Assembly: GCA_002353825.1 (NCBI GenBank)
Contig: DEKJ01000026.1
Coordinates: forward strand, 1-64,000
Direction of reading: 5' to 3'
Source: Prevotella sp. UBA2725
Lineage (GTDB): Bacteria; Bacteroidota; Bacteroidia; Bacteroidales; Bacteroidaceae
Length of the DNA: 64,000 bases
The first letter of the stretch is position 1, and every line of letters starts with the position of its first letter. Below the pieces are notes generated by a model. It did no database searches. It saw only the letters and a program-made list of their open reading frames with translations, and was not told the DNA's origin. Shown here one piece after another: positions 7,864 to 16,259 of the stretch. The position numbers and the translations under genes were made by a program.

Positions 7864-10224
7864 TTATTCAACGATAAAGTTGATGTTGATCGTTACCGTA
7901 TAGACCTTTCCGTCTTTCATATACTGAAGTTCAAGGACCTCCGGATAGGTTTCACCCGACTTTATTGCTCCGGGCATAAAGCCGACTTCCAACTCATTGA
8001 TACTGTTGAACTTCGTATAGGTACGAGCTTTATCACCCCAGTTCTGCTGCTTACCTGTGGCATCGCACCAGAATCCGGCATACTGTCCGCCGCAGTTATC
8101 CGTCGTTGTCACCGTACCATCAGGTTGCTTGAGCTGCATGCGTATCTTACCCTCGGTGAGATCAGCCGTACTCTTGACAAGATCCTTTGCGATATCGTCC
8201 GGCATCAGACAGAAAGCATAGGGGATAGCGGCATTGTCTACATAAGCTAAATTATATTTGGCAAACTCATAACCGGAGCTTGCATTGCCATGAACATTGA
8301 TAGTGACCGTAGCATTCGACGGCTTTGCATTAGGATCGATATTAATGTCGACAACCTCAACATACTTGTTGACATCAGCGCCTTTCAGCTGAATGGTGTA
8401 AGGCCACTGCTCATCCTTGCTCTCGTCTGTGTTCCACGGACAACGGTCATATTGTCCAGGTGCAGCCTGGATGACGAAGTAGAGTTCTGTTGCGCCCTCG
8501 GGTACGGTGTATTCAGCCGATCCCTTGTCGCCCACTCCAGCAGTGCCACCATACCACATGGTAGAATAGACTGGCTTTCCGTTGACGACAGCCACGTAGC
8601 CACAACGATAGTTAGATGTCTTGTTCTCTTGTTGGTTATAGGTCTTTGTTGTACCGACGACCTTACCGTCACCATCCAAAATTTCACCTTTATCACCTTT
8701 CACAAGCGCACTTCCCGGTTCGAGGGCTTCTACATTAATAGACACTGTCTTACCCGGCGTATAATCTTTCAGACGAATGATATTGAAACCTGTTGTTCCT
8801 GGGCAAGAGGCATAACCGACCTGATACTTCTGGTCACCCACTTTATAGAGATCTGTATTGTAGTTACCTTTCAGATTGTCGGGTACGACAACATCCTCGT
8901 TGGTGTTATGTGCAAACTTGAGATCATAGTATACCATGTGAGAGGCATAATAATAGAGGTCAGAGTAGAGCTGGTTCTGATCATTGTTACAGAACAGACG
9001 CTGATAGGTCTGCAAGGGATCTTCCGGATACTCACTCTCCTGCCAGATACGTCCATAAGCATCAATGCCATGCTTCTCCACGAAGACATGCTGCAGCCAA
9101 TAGCTTGCATATCGCATAAACTGATGATTGAAGTGGCGGTGATAATTCTTCTTCCAAGTATCCACCCAGTAGCTAAACATCTCCTGAGGATAATCGAGAT
9201 GTGCCTGCCACTGTGCACACTGCTCCCAATAAGCACAACCTCCGGCACCATTCTCTCCGAAGCCATAACGGTAGCCGTGATGCATGTCATCAGCAGCGCC
9301 TTGCTTGTTTATCTTGTCAGCATAGACCTGGTACTGGAACGAGTGACCTATCTCATGGGCTATCGTTGAACCCACTGGCTGACAAGTCGAAGGATTGACC
9401 CACAGCGCACCAATCTTATTGTCATAGCCGGAGCCGGTAGCGAGCCACTCGTCCTGATAGATGAGATAGATCTGCATCTTATAGTCGTCGAGCATCGACT
9501 TACCTTGACCGAGGGTTGACATCTTCAGCATATTGACATTGGTGTTGAAGAACTGCTCTGCCTTGTTCAGCAGATCATCCACATCGACACGCATCTTGGC
9601 CGGAACATTGTCTCCGTTAGGATCATCACCAAACTCAGGCGACCAGAACACAAAGAAGTGCTGGCTCTGCTTCATACGATGCCAACTATAGTAAGAGTCC
9701 TGGCGTAGCATGTAGTCGGCTCCATTCTCAAAGTGAGGATTGCCGGAAGATGGGCAGATGTACTTGTTGTAGTCGGGGATGTCGGAAGGATTAAGCTTCA
9801 CAATCTTGTAGTTCTGACCTATCGTGATGCTCTGAGCATTGCCTTTCTCTGTTGTGATAGTCAGCGTAGCCTTTCTCGAGTTAGTCAGGCTCTCGTTTTC
9901 ATCCAGGTGAACGACGATTACCGTGTCGTTGACAGAGCCGGAATCCTTAGGCAAGGTAGCCCAACCTGTGCCGGCCACTGAGTCGGTCGTAATCGTCGCT
10001 TTCCAGTTCTGATCGCTCTTGAAAGGAATAGAGAGATCTTGCGCATTGGCCTCAACGTTATAATCGGATGAACCAAAGGCGATCTTGCCTTTGTAACGCG
10101 GGTCGTAGTCGGGCAGAGACACCGACATGTCGTCTTCGGCACAACCCGTCATGAAAGGTACGGAGGCACCCAGCATGAGCAGAGCCGCAAAGACATGTAC
10201 ATATTTTCTGATGTTTAGTTTCAT
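7864..10224 (-). CDS. BACON / DUF6055-like lipoprotein with HEIGH metallopeptidase-like motif
   Basis: A 786-residue surface lipoprotein (lipobox FMTGC, Cys28). Residues about 45-140 look like a BACON carbohydrate-binding domain (paired strands, DQNWKATIT, GTGWATLP, ending in ITIGQNY). Residues about 150-480 resemble DUF6055, which includes HEIGHSFQYQ with the HExxH motif at 290-294 and a conserved YWEQCAQW (Glu334) that could supply a third metal ligand. The C-terminal part (about 620-786) has a DUF4859-like pattern shared with the next protein upstream. DUF6055 has no function that I know of. The motif suggests a zinc peptidase, possibly acting on glycoprotein at the cell surface, but catalysis is unproven. 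It is cotranscribed with susC/susD and the GH27 gene. Confidence 0.72.
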   Translation of the reverse strand: MKLNIRKYVHVFAALLMLGASVPFMTGCAEDDMSVSLPDYDPRYKGKIAFGSSDYNVEANAQDLSIPFKSDQNWKATITTDSVAGTGWATLPKDSGSVNDTVIVVHLDENESLTNSRKATLTITTEKGNAQSITIGQNYKIVKLNPSDIPDYNKYICPSSGNPHFENGADYMLRQDSYYSWHRMKQSQHFFVFWSPEFGDDPNGDNVPAKMRVDVDDLLNKAEQFFNTNVNMLKMSTLGQGKSMLDDYKMQIYLIYQDEWLATGSGYDNKIGALWVNPSTCQPVGSTIAHEIGHSFQYQVYADKINKQGAADDMHHGYRYGFGENGAGGCAYWEQCAQWQAHLDYPQEMFSYWVDTWKKNYHRHFNHQFMRYASYWLQHVFVEKHGIDAYGRIWQESEYPEDPLQTYQRLFCNNDQNQLYSDLYYYASHMVYYDLKFAHNTNEDVVVPDNLKGNYNTDLYKVGDQKYQVGYASCPGTTGFNIIRLKDYTPGKTVSINVEALEPGSALVKGDKGEILDGDGKVVGTTKTYNQQENKTSNYRCGYVAVVNGKPVYSTMWYGGTAGVGDKGSAEYTVPEGATELYFVIQAAPGQYDRCPWNTDESKDEQWPYTIQLKGADVNKYVEVVDINIDPNAKPSNATVTINVHGNASSGYEFAKYNLAYVDNAAIPYAFCLMPDDIAKDLVKSTADLTEGKIRMQLKQPDGTVTTTDNCGGQYAGFWCDATGKQQNWGDKARTYTKFNSINELEVGFMPGAIKSGETYPEVLELQYMKDGKVYTVTININFIVE

Positions 10225-10289
10225 GTTTCGATGATTTTAGAGGAAGATGTGCACGTCCGCACATCTTCCTTGTTATTGGTATGTGACTT

Positions 10290-11327
10290 TTACTCGAACG
10301 TTATCGTGAAGTTTATCGTCAGCGTCTTGTCACCCTTCGCCTGCTTCAGAACGACAGAGAGCGGAAGTACAGTGCCGGAAGCCGGAGCAGAGTTGCTAAG
10401 ACGACCGATATTGAATCCACCACCATTCGCATAGTAGTCCTTCTTTTCATCGTCATAGATAAACGGCTCTATAAAGAGTGCGAAGTCATCCTTACCCCAG
10501 TTGACGATCTGAATCTTCTGGTTGAGCCAGTAGCCTGCGCCATTGGCCGTATACTTACCCGGGCCACCGAGAAGAGTGCCGGTAGAACTCATGATATAAA
10601 CATCGTAAACGTCATTGTCGGTATCAAGGCCCTTTGCAATATTGTAAAGGTTGGTCTCACCAAAGGCAAACTCGATGTTCTTTGCTATTGAACTGAAATT
10701 GAACGGAGCAGTAGCATAGTCGCCCTTAGGCACCGTGATAGGTACATCCACCACACTGGCATCTGTGACATTGACGAGCGTCTGGCAACGGAAGTTTACC
10801 GGGAAGCTGGAGTCGTCAGTCTTCACGAATCCACAGGTAACGGGAATGATACCTGCTGCAGCTTTGTTAGTCAGCGTCAGTTTCAGTTGCTTAGCCTCGG
10901 GAACAAACTGAACCTTGATAGCTGCCAGCGAGTCGGAAGTGACAACACCGTTGGCAGAGAGCATCCAGGTGTTATCTCCCGCATTGGCCGGCGTCTTGTC
11001 CCACACTCGACGATTGGGGTTGATTGGATAGAAACGGACAGAGCCATTGCTTAATCCGCTGATGGCCTCATCAAGGGTCATGCCAAGCTGTTTCTGTATA
11101 TTCTCAGCATAGTCGGTAAGGTTAACAGTGACAACTTGGGTGCCAGCCTCAGCTTGAGCCATCTTCACACTTGCCGTGGACATGTTCTCATCAGAGCCTT
11201 TCAGAGGCACATTCTCCTGATCGCTATAGACATGCGGGGAACTGGCATCCGCATAGTCATCGCTGCAAGAGGACATTGTCCCAATGGCGAGGACTGCCAT
11301 CATAGCGAATAAAAATATCTTTTTCAT
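10290..11327 (-). CDS. DUF4859-type surface lipoprotein
   Basis: A 345-residue lipoprotein (lipobox MSSC, Cys21) encoded directly after susD, the usual place of a surface glycan-binding protein. It appears to hold two related units of about 110-140 residues. The second (about 205-345) has ANGAGYWLNQ, NWGKDDFALF and a C-terminal LTINFTITFE, a pattern seen again at the C-terminus of the 786-residue neighbour (GFWCDATG, NWG, TVTININF). I call it DUF4859-like from this pattern. A role in binding the glycan before import is inferred from position; no catalytic motif is visible. Confidence 0.7.
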   Translation of the reverse strand: MKKIFLFAMMAVLAIGTMSSCSDDYADASSPHVYSDQENVPLKGSDENMSTASVKMAQAEAGTQVVTVNLTDYAENIQKQLGMTLDEAISGLSNGSVRFYPINPNRRVWDKTPANAGDNTWMLSANGVVTSDSLAAIKVQFVPEAKQLKLTLTNKAAAGIIPVTCGFVKTDDSSFPVNFRCQTLVNVTDASVVDVPITVPKGDYATAPFNFSSIAKNIEFAFGETNLYNIAKGLDTDNDVYDVYIMSSTGTLLGGPGKYTANGAGYWLNQKIQIVNWGKDDFALFIEPFIYDDEKKDYYANGGGFNIGRLSNSAPASGTVLPLSVVLKQAKGDKTLTINFTITFE

Positions 11328-11389
11328 AAACTGAATTCTTATTATTGAATAGCTTTCTATTAATTGTCTTCTTTACTGATGGTTACAGA

Positions 11390-13096
11390 TTAATTATAAC
11401 CTGGGTTCTGCTTCAGCTTGGTGTTGGCCTGCAGATTATCCTTCAGTATCGGGAAGATATCAAGATGATGATCCTGAGCATTGGTGTTCGCACTCTTGCC
11501 AAACCAGGATTTGCCATTGAAGACATTGCATCCGTTATTCATCTTAAAACGAATGAGATCCTGACGGCGATGATGCTCATAGACAAACTCCCATGCGAGG
11601 TCATCGAGAAGTCCACCAAACTGTATGTCACTTCCTCCCTCGTGGGTTTCAACTTTCTGCATGTTCTTCAGCTCACCGGTCTCCTTATCGTATTCGCCTT
11701 GCGTCTCACGCAGTCCATAGTCGTAGACACTGGGGCCTTTCAACTGTTCCACCGTGCGAATAGCCTTCTCCGGATGATCCTTGAAGTCACGTTTGCGGCA
11801 CATCGTGATGATGTCGGCAGCGGTCTGCTCTGTCTCACCATTGTAACCGCCAAGCCGCAACAAGCACTCAGCCTTGATGAAGTAAGCATCGGTAAGGCGG
11901 AAGAACGGCACGTCATCATCGTTGACACTGTTCTCACCCGACTGTATCTCGTACTTCTTCAATCGTGCGCCCTGCATTGACGCAGCGCCTGGTTTCTCGA
12001 TAGCATAAACATCAACCGTATAGTTGAGTGCCTTGCCATTGATATAGATCTGCTTGCCATCCTTGATACTCTTCTGTGGTCCCCAGACCCAGCAGTCGGT
12101 CTTTCGGGTATCATCTGCATCATACGTGGCGAAGAACTGCGGGATGCATGCTGAGCCATTCCATCCATCACGCTTCGTGCCAAAGATATCCTGTGAACCA
12201 GAGAGAAACCATTTGCTGTAGTAGTTTGTTCCCATTCCTGCATATTTGCTGTCATAAACAAGCGCAAAAATAGTCTCTTTACTGCTGCTAACACCTCCGA
12301 CCTTAGCCTTGAAAGGTGTGAGGTAGTCGTCATCAAGCTGATAGACACCACTGTTGATCACCTCATTTACTTCTTTATAAGCTTTCTCATAGAAAGTCTT
12401 ATCCTCAGGCTTCGTCGGGAACCATGCATTTCTGTTAAGGTACATCTTGGCGAGAATCATGCAAGCCGTCCAGTAGTTCATCTGTCCCAGTTCGTTCGTC
12501 TTCGGCAGGAAAGGCTTAGCCTCATTGAGTTCGTTAACAATGAAATCGTAGGTTGAGTCAGGAGCAGCCTGTGAAGGCATGTAACCACTGGGCACCTTCA
12601 GCGTTGTCTGCACGGGGATGTTGCGCCAGAGGTCGAAGAGAACATAATAGAAAAGAGCACGATAGGCACGAAGCTCTGCCTTACTCTCATCGTTGGAAGA
12701 GATGTTCGCATCATCGAGGAGCTGGTTACAGGTTGTGATACCCTGATAACACGACATCCACGGACGATAGAGATGATTGATCGTACTGTTGAACTCGTGC
12801 TTGTGAAGTGACACGTACTGTGCACCCCATCCGGAGGTCTCATAGCGGAAAGGAGTCATAATCAGGTCGCAGCACTCTTCGCTGATATCCTGATAACTCT
12901 CCCAACCGTTGTACATATCGCGCAGACGGTCATAAATGACACCATACTGCGCTTGTATCTGCTCCTTTGTGAACGTGGTATTGCCCGGGAGCTCACTGTA
13001 CACGGTCTCTGTAAGATCTGTACAGCTCGTCATCGACACCGCACTCAGCGTCATTACAGCTGCGAAAATGCCGTTTCTGATAATATTTCGTTTCAT
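11390..13096 (-). CDS. SusD/RagB family nutrient-binding lipoprotein
   Basis: A 568-residue outer-membrane lipoprotein (signal peptide with Cys25 in SMTSCTDL). It has the SusD fold signatures: an N-terminal segment with repeated helices (YQGITTCNQLLDD, ELRAYRALFYYVLFDLWRNIPV), a DAYFIKAECLLRLGG TPR-like stretch, and a C-terminal DLAWEFVYEHHRRQDLIRF block. SusD proteins cap the SusC barrel and select the oligosaccharide. The gene starts 11 bases after the susC stop, so the two are co-translated as a pair. Confidence 0.95.
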   Translation of the reverse strand: MKRNIIRNGIFAAVMTLSAVSMTSCTDLTETVYSELPGNTTFTKEQIQAQYGVIYDRLRDMYNGWESYQDISEECCDLIMTPFRYETSGWGAQYVSLHKHEFNSTINHLYRPWMSCYQGITTCNQLLDDANISSNDESKAELRAYRALFYYVLFDLWRNIPVQTTLKVPSGYMPSQAAPDSTYDFIVNELNEAKPFLPKTNELGQMNYWTACMILAKMYLNRNAWFPTKPEDKTFYEKAYKEVNEVINSGVYQLDDDYLTPFKAKVGGVSSSKETIFALVYDSKYAGMGTNYYSKWFLSGSQDIFGTKRDGWNGSACIPQFFATYDADDTRKTDCWVWGPQKSIKDGKQIYINGKALNYTVDVYAIEKPGAASMQGARLKKYEIQSGENSVNDDDVPFFRLTDAYFIKAECLLRLGGYNGETEQTAADIITMCRKRDFKDHPEKAIRTVEQLKGPSVYDYGLRETQGEYDKETGELKNMQKVETHEGGSDIQFGGLLDDLAWEFVYEHHRRQDLIRFKMNNGCNVFNGKSWFGKSANTNAQDHHLDIFPILKDNLQANTKLKQNPGYN

Positions 13097-13107
13097 GATT
13101 GTAATCT

Positions 13108-16100
13108 TTAGAATGTTACATTAACGCCAAAGGTGAAGGTGCGAACAGTTGGATATTTATCACGATCGTCGACACCTGCATAGAAGAAGTTATCACTTCC
13201 CAGCTCAGGATCCATACCCTTGTACTTGGTGATGGTGAAGACATTATAGACTGTACCATAAGCGCGCAAGCTCTTGATATACTTGTTTGCCTTAGGAGTC
13301 CATGTATAGCCGAGCTCCAGCGTAGAGAGTTTGAAGTAATCGCCATTCTCAATATACCAGCTGGTCACGACCTGTGACTGTGCGCCAGAGAGCGGACGAA
13401 TGCCACCGATAGCATCGTTGGCCGACTTCAGTTTGTTATATGCATGGGCATTGTTCTCGTAGAAAGCACGCTGCTGGTTGATGATCTTGAAGCCGAACTG
13501 ACCGTTGCACTGCAACTGAAGGTCCCAGCCTTTGTAGCGGAAAGTATTGTTCCAGGCCATAGTGACAGAAGGTATACCATTGCCAATGTACTCATACCAA
13601 TGGTCATAGTCGTTACGCATGTCCTGATAGAAGTCGGCTGTCTGTCCGGTCTTAGGATTGCGGATGATAAAGAGACCATTCTTCTCATCGACACCGACAG
13701 CGCGAAGGCTCCATATCTGACCCAGGGCCTCACCTACTGCCACACGATGCGTGTATTGAGAGATAGGATCACCGATACCCTGCAACCACTGTACGTTATC
13801 TGTCTGGTAGAGATCATTGGACAGGCTAAGCAGCTTATTGCTGTTATGCTGCAAAGTCACCTGAGAGTTCCACTCGAAATTCTTGGTTCTGATAGGGGTG
13901 CCCTGAACCATGATCTCTATACCTTGGTTGCGCATCTGACCGACATTGGCCCATGTGTGATCGTACAAGTTTGGTGGAGAAGGAACGGCATATTCGTACA
14001 ACATGTCTGAAGTCTTCTTGTTGTAATAGTCGAAACTGCCGCTGAAACGATCATCGAAGAGGCTCCAGTCGAGACCGATATTAAATTCGCTGGCTGTCTC
14101 CCACTTCAAGTCAGGGTTGGAGTTGTTCACAGCTTTCAAGCCTTTATGCCAGGAACCATTGCGATAATAGTTACCACCCGAGTAAGTGTATCGCAGCATA
14201 GAGAGATAAGACTCACCCGGGATGACACCTGTCTTACCCCAGCCAGCACGCAGTTTCAAGTTGCTTAACCAGTCTTTGGTGGACTTCATGAAACTCTCGT
14301 TCATGATGTTCCAGCCGAGAGAGACTGAAGGGAAGGCGCCCCACTTGTGGTTATCGCCGAACTTTGAGCTGCCTTCATATCGCAGACTGGCAAGGATATT
14401 ATAACGGTCGGCATAGCCATAGCTCACACGTCCAAAGAAACCGATGAGCTTACTGGAGACCTTCGAGGAATACATATTGGCCTTACCATCCGTGAGATGC
14501 GTTCCGGCACCCATATTGAAGTATTTGAAGTAGTCGTCCGGGAAGTTACGGTTGGTCATGGAAGCATCATCATAAGTCTCGTCAGAATAACTGTATCCGA
14601 CAAGTCCTTCAAAGCGGTGCTTCTTTGCCCAATTAGCCATATATTTAGATGTAAGCTCCAGATAGTTGGACTCGTCGGTTGAACCCGACTCGGTAGCTAC
14701 ACCAGAATAGGTACCTTTCTGATTGATACCGTTCATGGAATGATTACTGGTATAATAGTAACCGCCACGGTTGATGGCCTGATCACGCGAGAGCATAAGA
14801 TTGGTCTGCCAACCTTTGATTGGCTCAAAAGTTACGTTACCTGTAAACTTCACGCTCTGAGTCTTGTTCTGACCCGATTGCTCTTTTTGTAACGAGACAG
14901 GGTTCCAATACTGCAGGAGCTGACCCTCGTTATAGGAACCATCGCTGTTCCAGATTGGTGATGTCGGGTTGCGGATGACTGCCTGCCGATAGATTGTCGT
15001 AGCATCACTGACGTCGTATTTATACTGCTCGGCATTGACCTTGATATTGATCTTCAACATGTCATCAAACATCCAATGACTCATGTCGAAGTTAGCACTC
15101 AATGACTCGTTGCCCGTCTTCTTCATCACACCCTCTGCATTGCGGTAAGTGAAGTTGCCAAAGTAGGAAGTCTTGGCGTTGCCACCACTCATTGAAATAC
15201 TATGATTATGGGTTACAGCCGTTCGACTGACAGCCTTAAGCCAGTCGGTGTCGTAGCCTTCATCATTAAAGTTGGTCTTTCCGGCACGCACATCAGAAGC
15301 ATCCATGAAGTCTGCTTTCTTTGCCCAGCCGGAGAAAGAGACATAACCATTATAAGTGACTTGTGTCTTCTGGTCTCTCTGACCGGTCTTCGTCGTGATG
15401 ATGATGACACCACCAGCACCACGCGTACCATAGATAGCAGCTGCAGAAGCATCCTTCAACACGTCAATAGAAGCAATGTCCTCTGGGGGAACACTGCTCA
15501 ACGAGCCCGGCACTCCATCGACAAGGATAAGAGGAGCCGCATTGCCCGAAACGGTGGTGATACCACGCAGACTAATCTGAGTGGTCTGTCCAGGATCTCC
15601 CGACGGGCGGGTGACGGTAAGACCAGCTACCTTACCTCTGATAAGGTCACCAGCATTGTTGAAACTACCAGCGTTGAAGTCTTCCGGCTTGACACTGACA
15701 ACAGCGGAAGTGACGTCCGCTTTCTTCTGAGTGCCATAACCAATGACGACAACCTCATTGAGAGACTTGAAATCTTCTTCAAGCGTGATGTCTCCTCCCT
15801 TAGAGTCCTGAGAGATAAAACCAACGTAGGAGACGGAGATTGTTGAGCCGCGCTTGGCATTAAGAGAATAATGACCGTTCAGGTCAGTAATGGTCCCATT
15901 CTTCGTGTTACCTTTTTCAACAACAGTGGCGCCAATGATAGGTTCGCCTTTAGCATCTTTCACCGTACCTTTTATTGTAACTGTACTTTGCTGTACCGCC
16001 TTTACCGACGACGTTCCAACATTTCCAGCCAAGGCAGGCAATGTACCTCCTGCTGTGAAGAGCAAACACGTTAAGGCTTTGACATAGGCAGAGCTATGCA

Positions 16101-16131
16101 AGAAGCCGAATGGTTGTTGTGCCTTTTTCAT
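13108..16131 (-). CDS. SusC/RagA family TonB-dependent transporter
   Basis: A 1007-residue outer-membrane importer and first gene of the operon. After the signal peptide there is a carboxypeptidase-like beta-sandwich (about 50-125, GTVKDAKGEPIIGATV), the SusC plug signature (VVVIGYGTQKKADVTSAV, about 126-145), the plug domain (GVPGSLSSVPPEDIASIDVLKDASAAAIYG) and a 22-strand-type barrel ending in aromatic NVTF. It lacks an N-terminal STN domain, unlike the second SusC in this window, which fits control by the hybrid two-component regulator rather than by an anti-sigma system. The substrate is probably an arabinose/galactose-bearing oligosaccharide or glycopeptide. Confidence 0.95.
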   Translation of the reverse strand: MKKAQQPFGFLHSSAYVKALTCLLFTAGGTLPALAGNVGTSSVKAVQQSTVTIKGTVKDAKGEPIIGATVVEKGNTKNGTITDLNGHYSLNAKRGSTISVSYVGFISQDSKGGDITLEEDFKSLNEVVVIGYGTQKKADVTSAVVSVKPEDFNAGSFNNAGDLIRGKVAGLTVTRPSGDPGQTTQISLRGITTVSGNAAPLILVDGVPGSLSSVPPEDIASIDVLKDASAAAIYGTRGAGGVIIITTKTGQRDQKTQVTYNGYVSFSGWAKKADFMDASDVRAGKTNFNDEGYDTDWLKAVSRTAVTHNHSISMSGGNAKTSYFGNFTYRNAEGVMKKTGNESLSANFDMSHWMFDDMLKINIKVNAEQYKYDVSDATTIYRQAVIRNPTSPIWNSDGSYNEGQLLQYWNPVSLQKEQSGQNKTQSVKFTGNVTFEPIKGWQTNLMLSRDQAINRGGYYYTSNHSMNGINQKGTYSGVATESGSTDESNYLELTSKYMANWAKKHRFEGLVGYSYSDETYDDASMTNRNFPDDYFKYFNMGAGTHLTDGKANMYSSKVSSKLIGFFGRVSYGYADRYNILASLRYEGSSKFGDNHKWGAFPSVSLGWNIMNESFMKSTKDWLSNLKLRAGWGKTGVIPGESYLSMLRYTYSGGNYYRNGSWHKGLKAVNNSNPDLKWETASEFNIGLDWSLFDDRFSGSFDYYNKKTSDMLYEYAVPSPPNLYDHTWANVGQMRNQGIEIMVQGTPIRTKNFEWNSQVTLQHNSNKLLSLSNDLYQTDNVQWLQGIGDPISQYTHRVAVGEALGQIWSLRAVGVDEKNGLFIIRNPKTGQTADFYQDMRNDYDHWYEYIGNGIPSVTMAWNNTFRYKGWDLQLQCNGQFGFKIINQQRAFYENNAHAYNKLKSANDAIGGIRPLSGAQSQVVTSWYIENGDYFKLSTLELGYTWTPKANKYIKSLRAYGTVYNVFTITKYKGMDPELGSDNFFYAGVDDRDKYPTVRTFTFGVNVTF

Positions 16132-16170
16132 GCTTTTATGTTTTAAGGTTTATTATCTGTTTAGCAAGTG

Positions 16171-16178
16171 CAAAATTG
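16171..16178 (-). promoter_or_regulatory. Candidate susC promoter (-7 element)
   Basis: The minus strand reads CAATTTTG here, one mismatch from TAnnTTTG, about 40 bases before the susC start codon. A clear TTTG -33 box is not obvious, as is common for promoters that need an activator such as the HTCS. Confidence 0.45.
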
Positions 16179-16222
16179 ATAAAATTTATCACACATAGCT
16201 ACCAAAATCGTGTATTTGAATG

Positions 16223-16250
16223 AAAATATCGTCCAAACAGACGATATTTT
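16223..16250. terminator. Perfect 11-bp inverted repeat after the GH146-like gene
   Basis: AAAATATCGTC (16223-16233) and GACGATATTTT (16240-16250) pair perfectly around a 6-base loop, 9 bases after the stop codon of the leftward GH146-like gene. It most likely terminates that transcript and separates it from the susC operon. An operator role near the susC promoter is an alternative. Confidence 0.6.
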
Positions 16251-16259
16251 TCACTTCTC

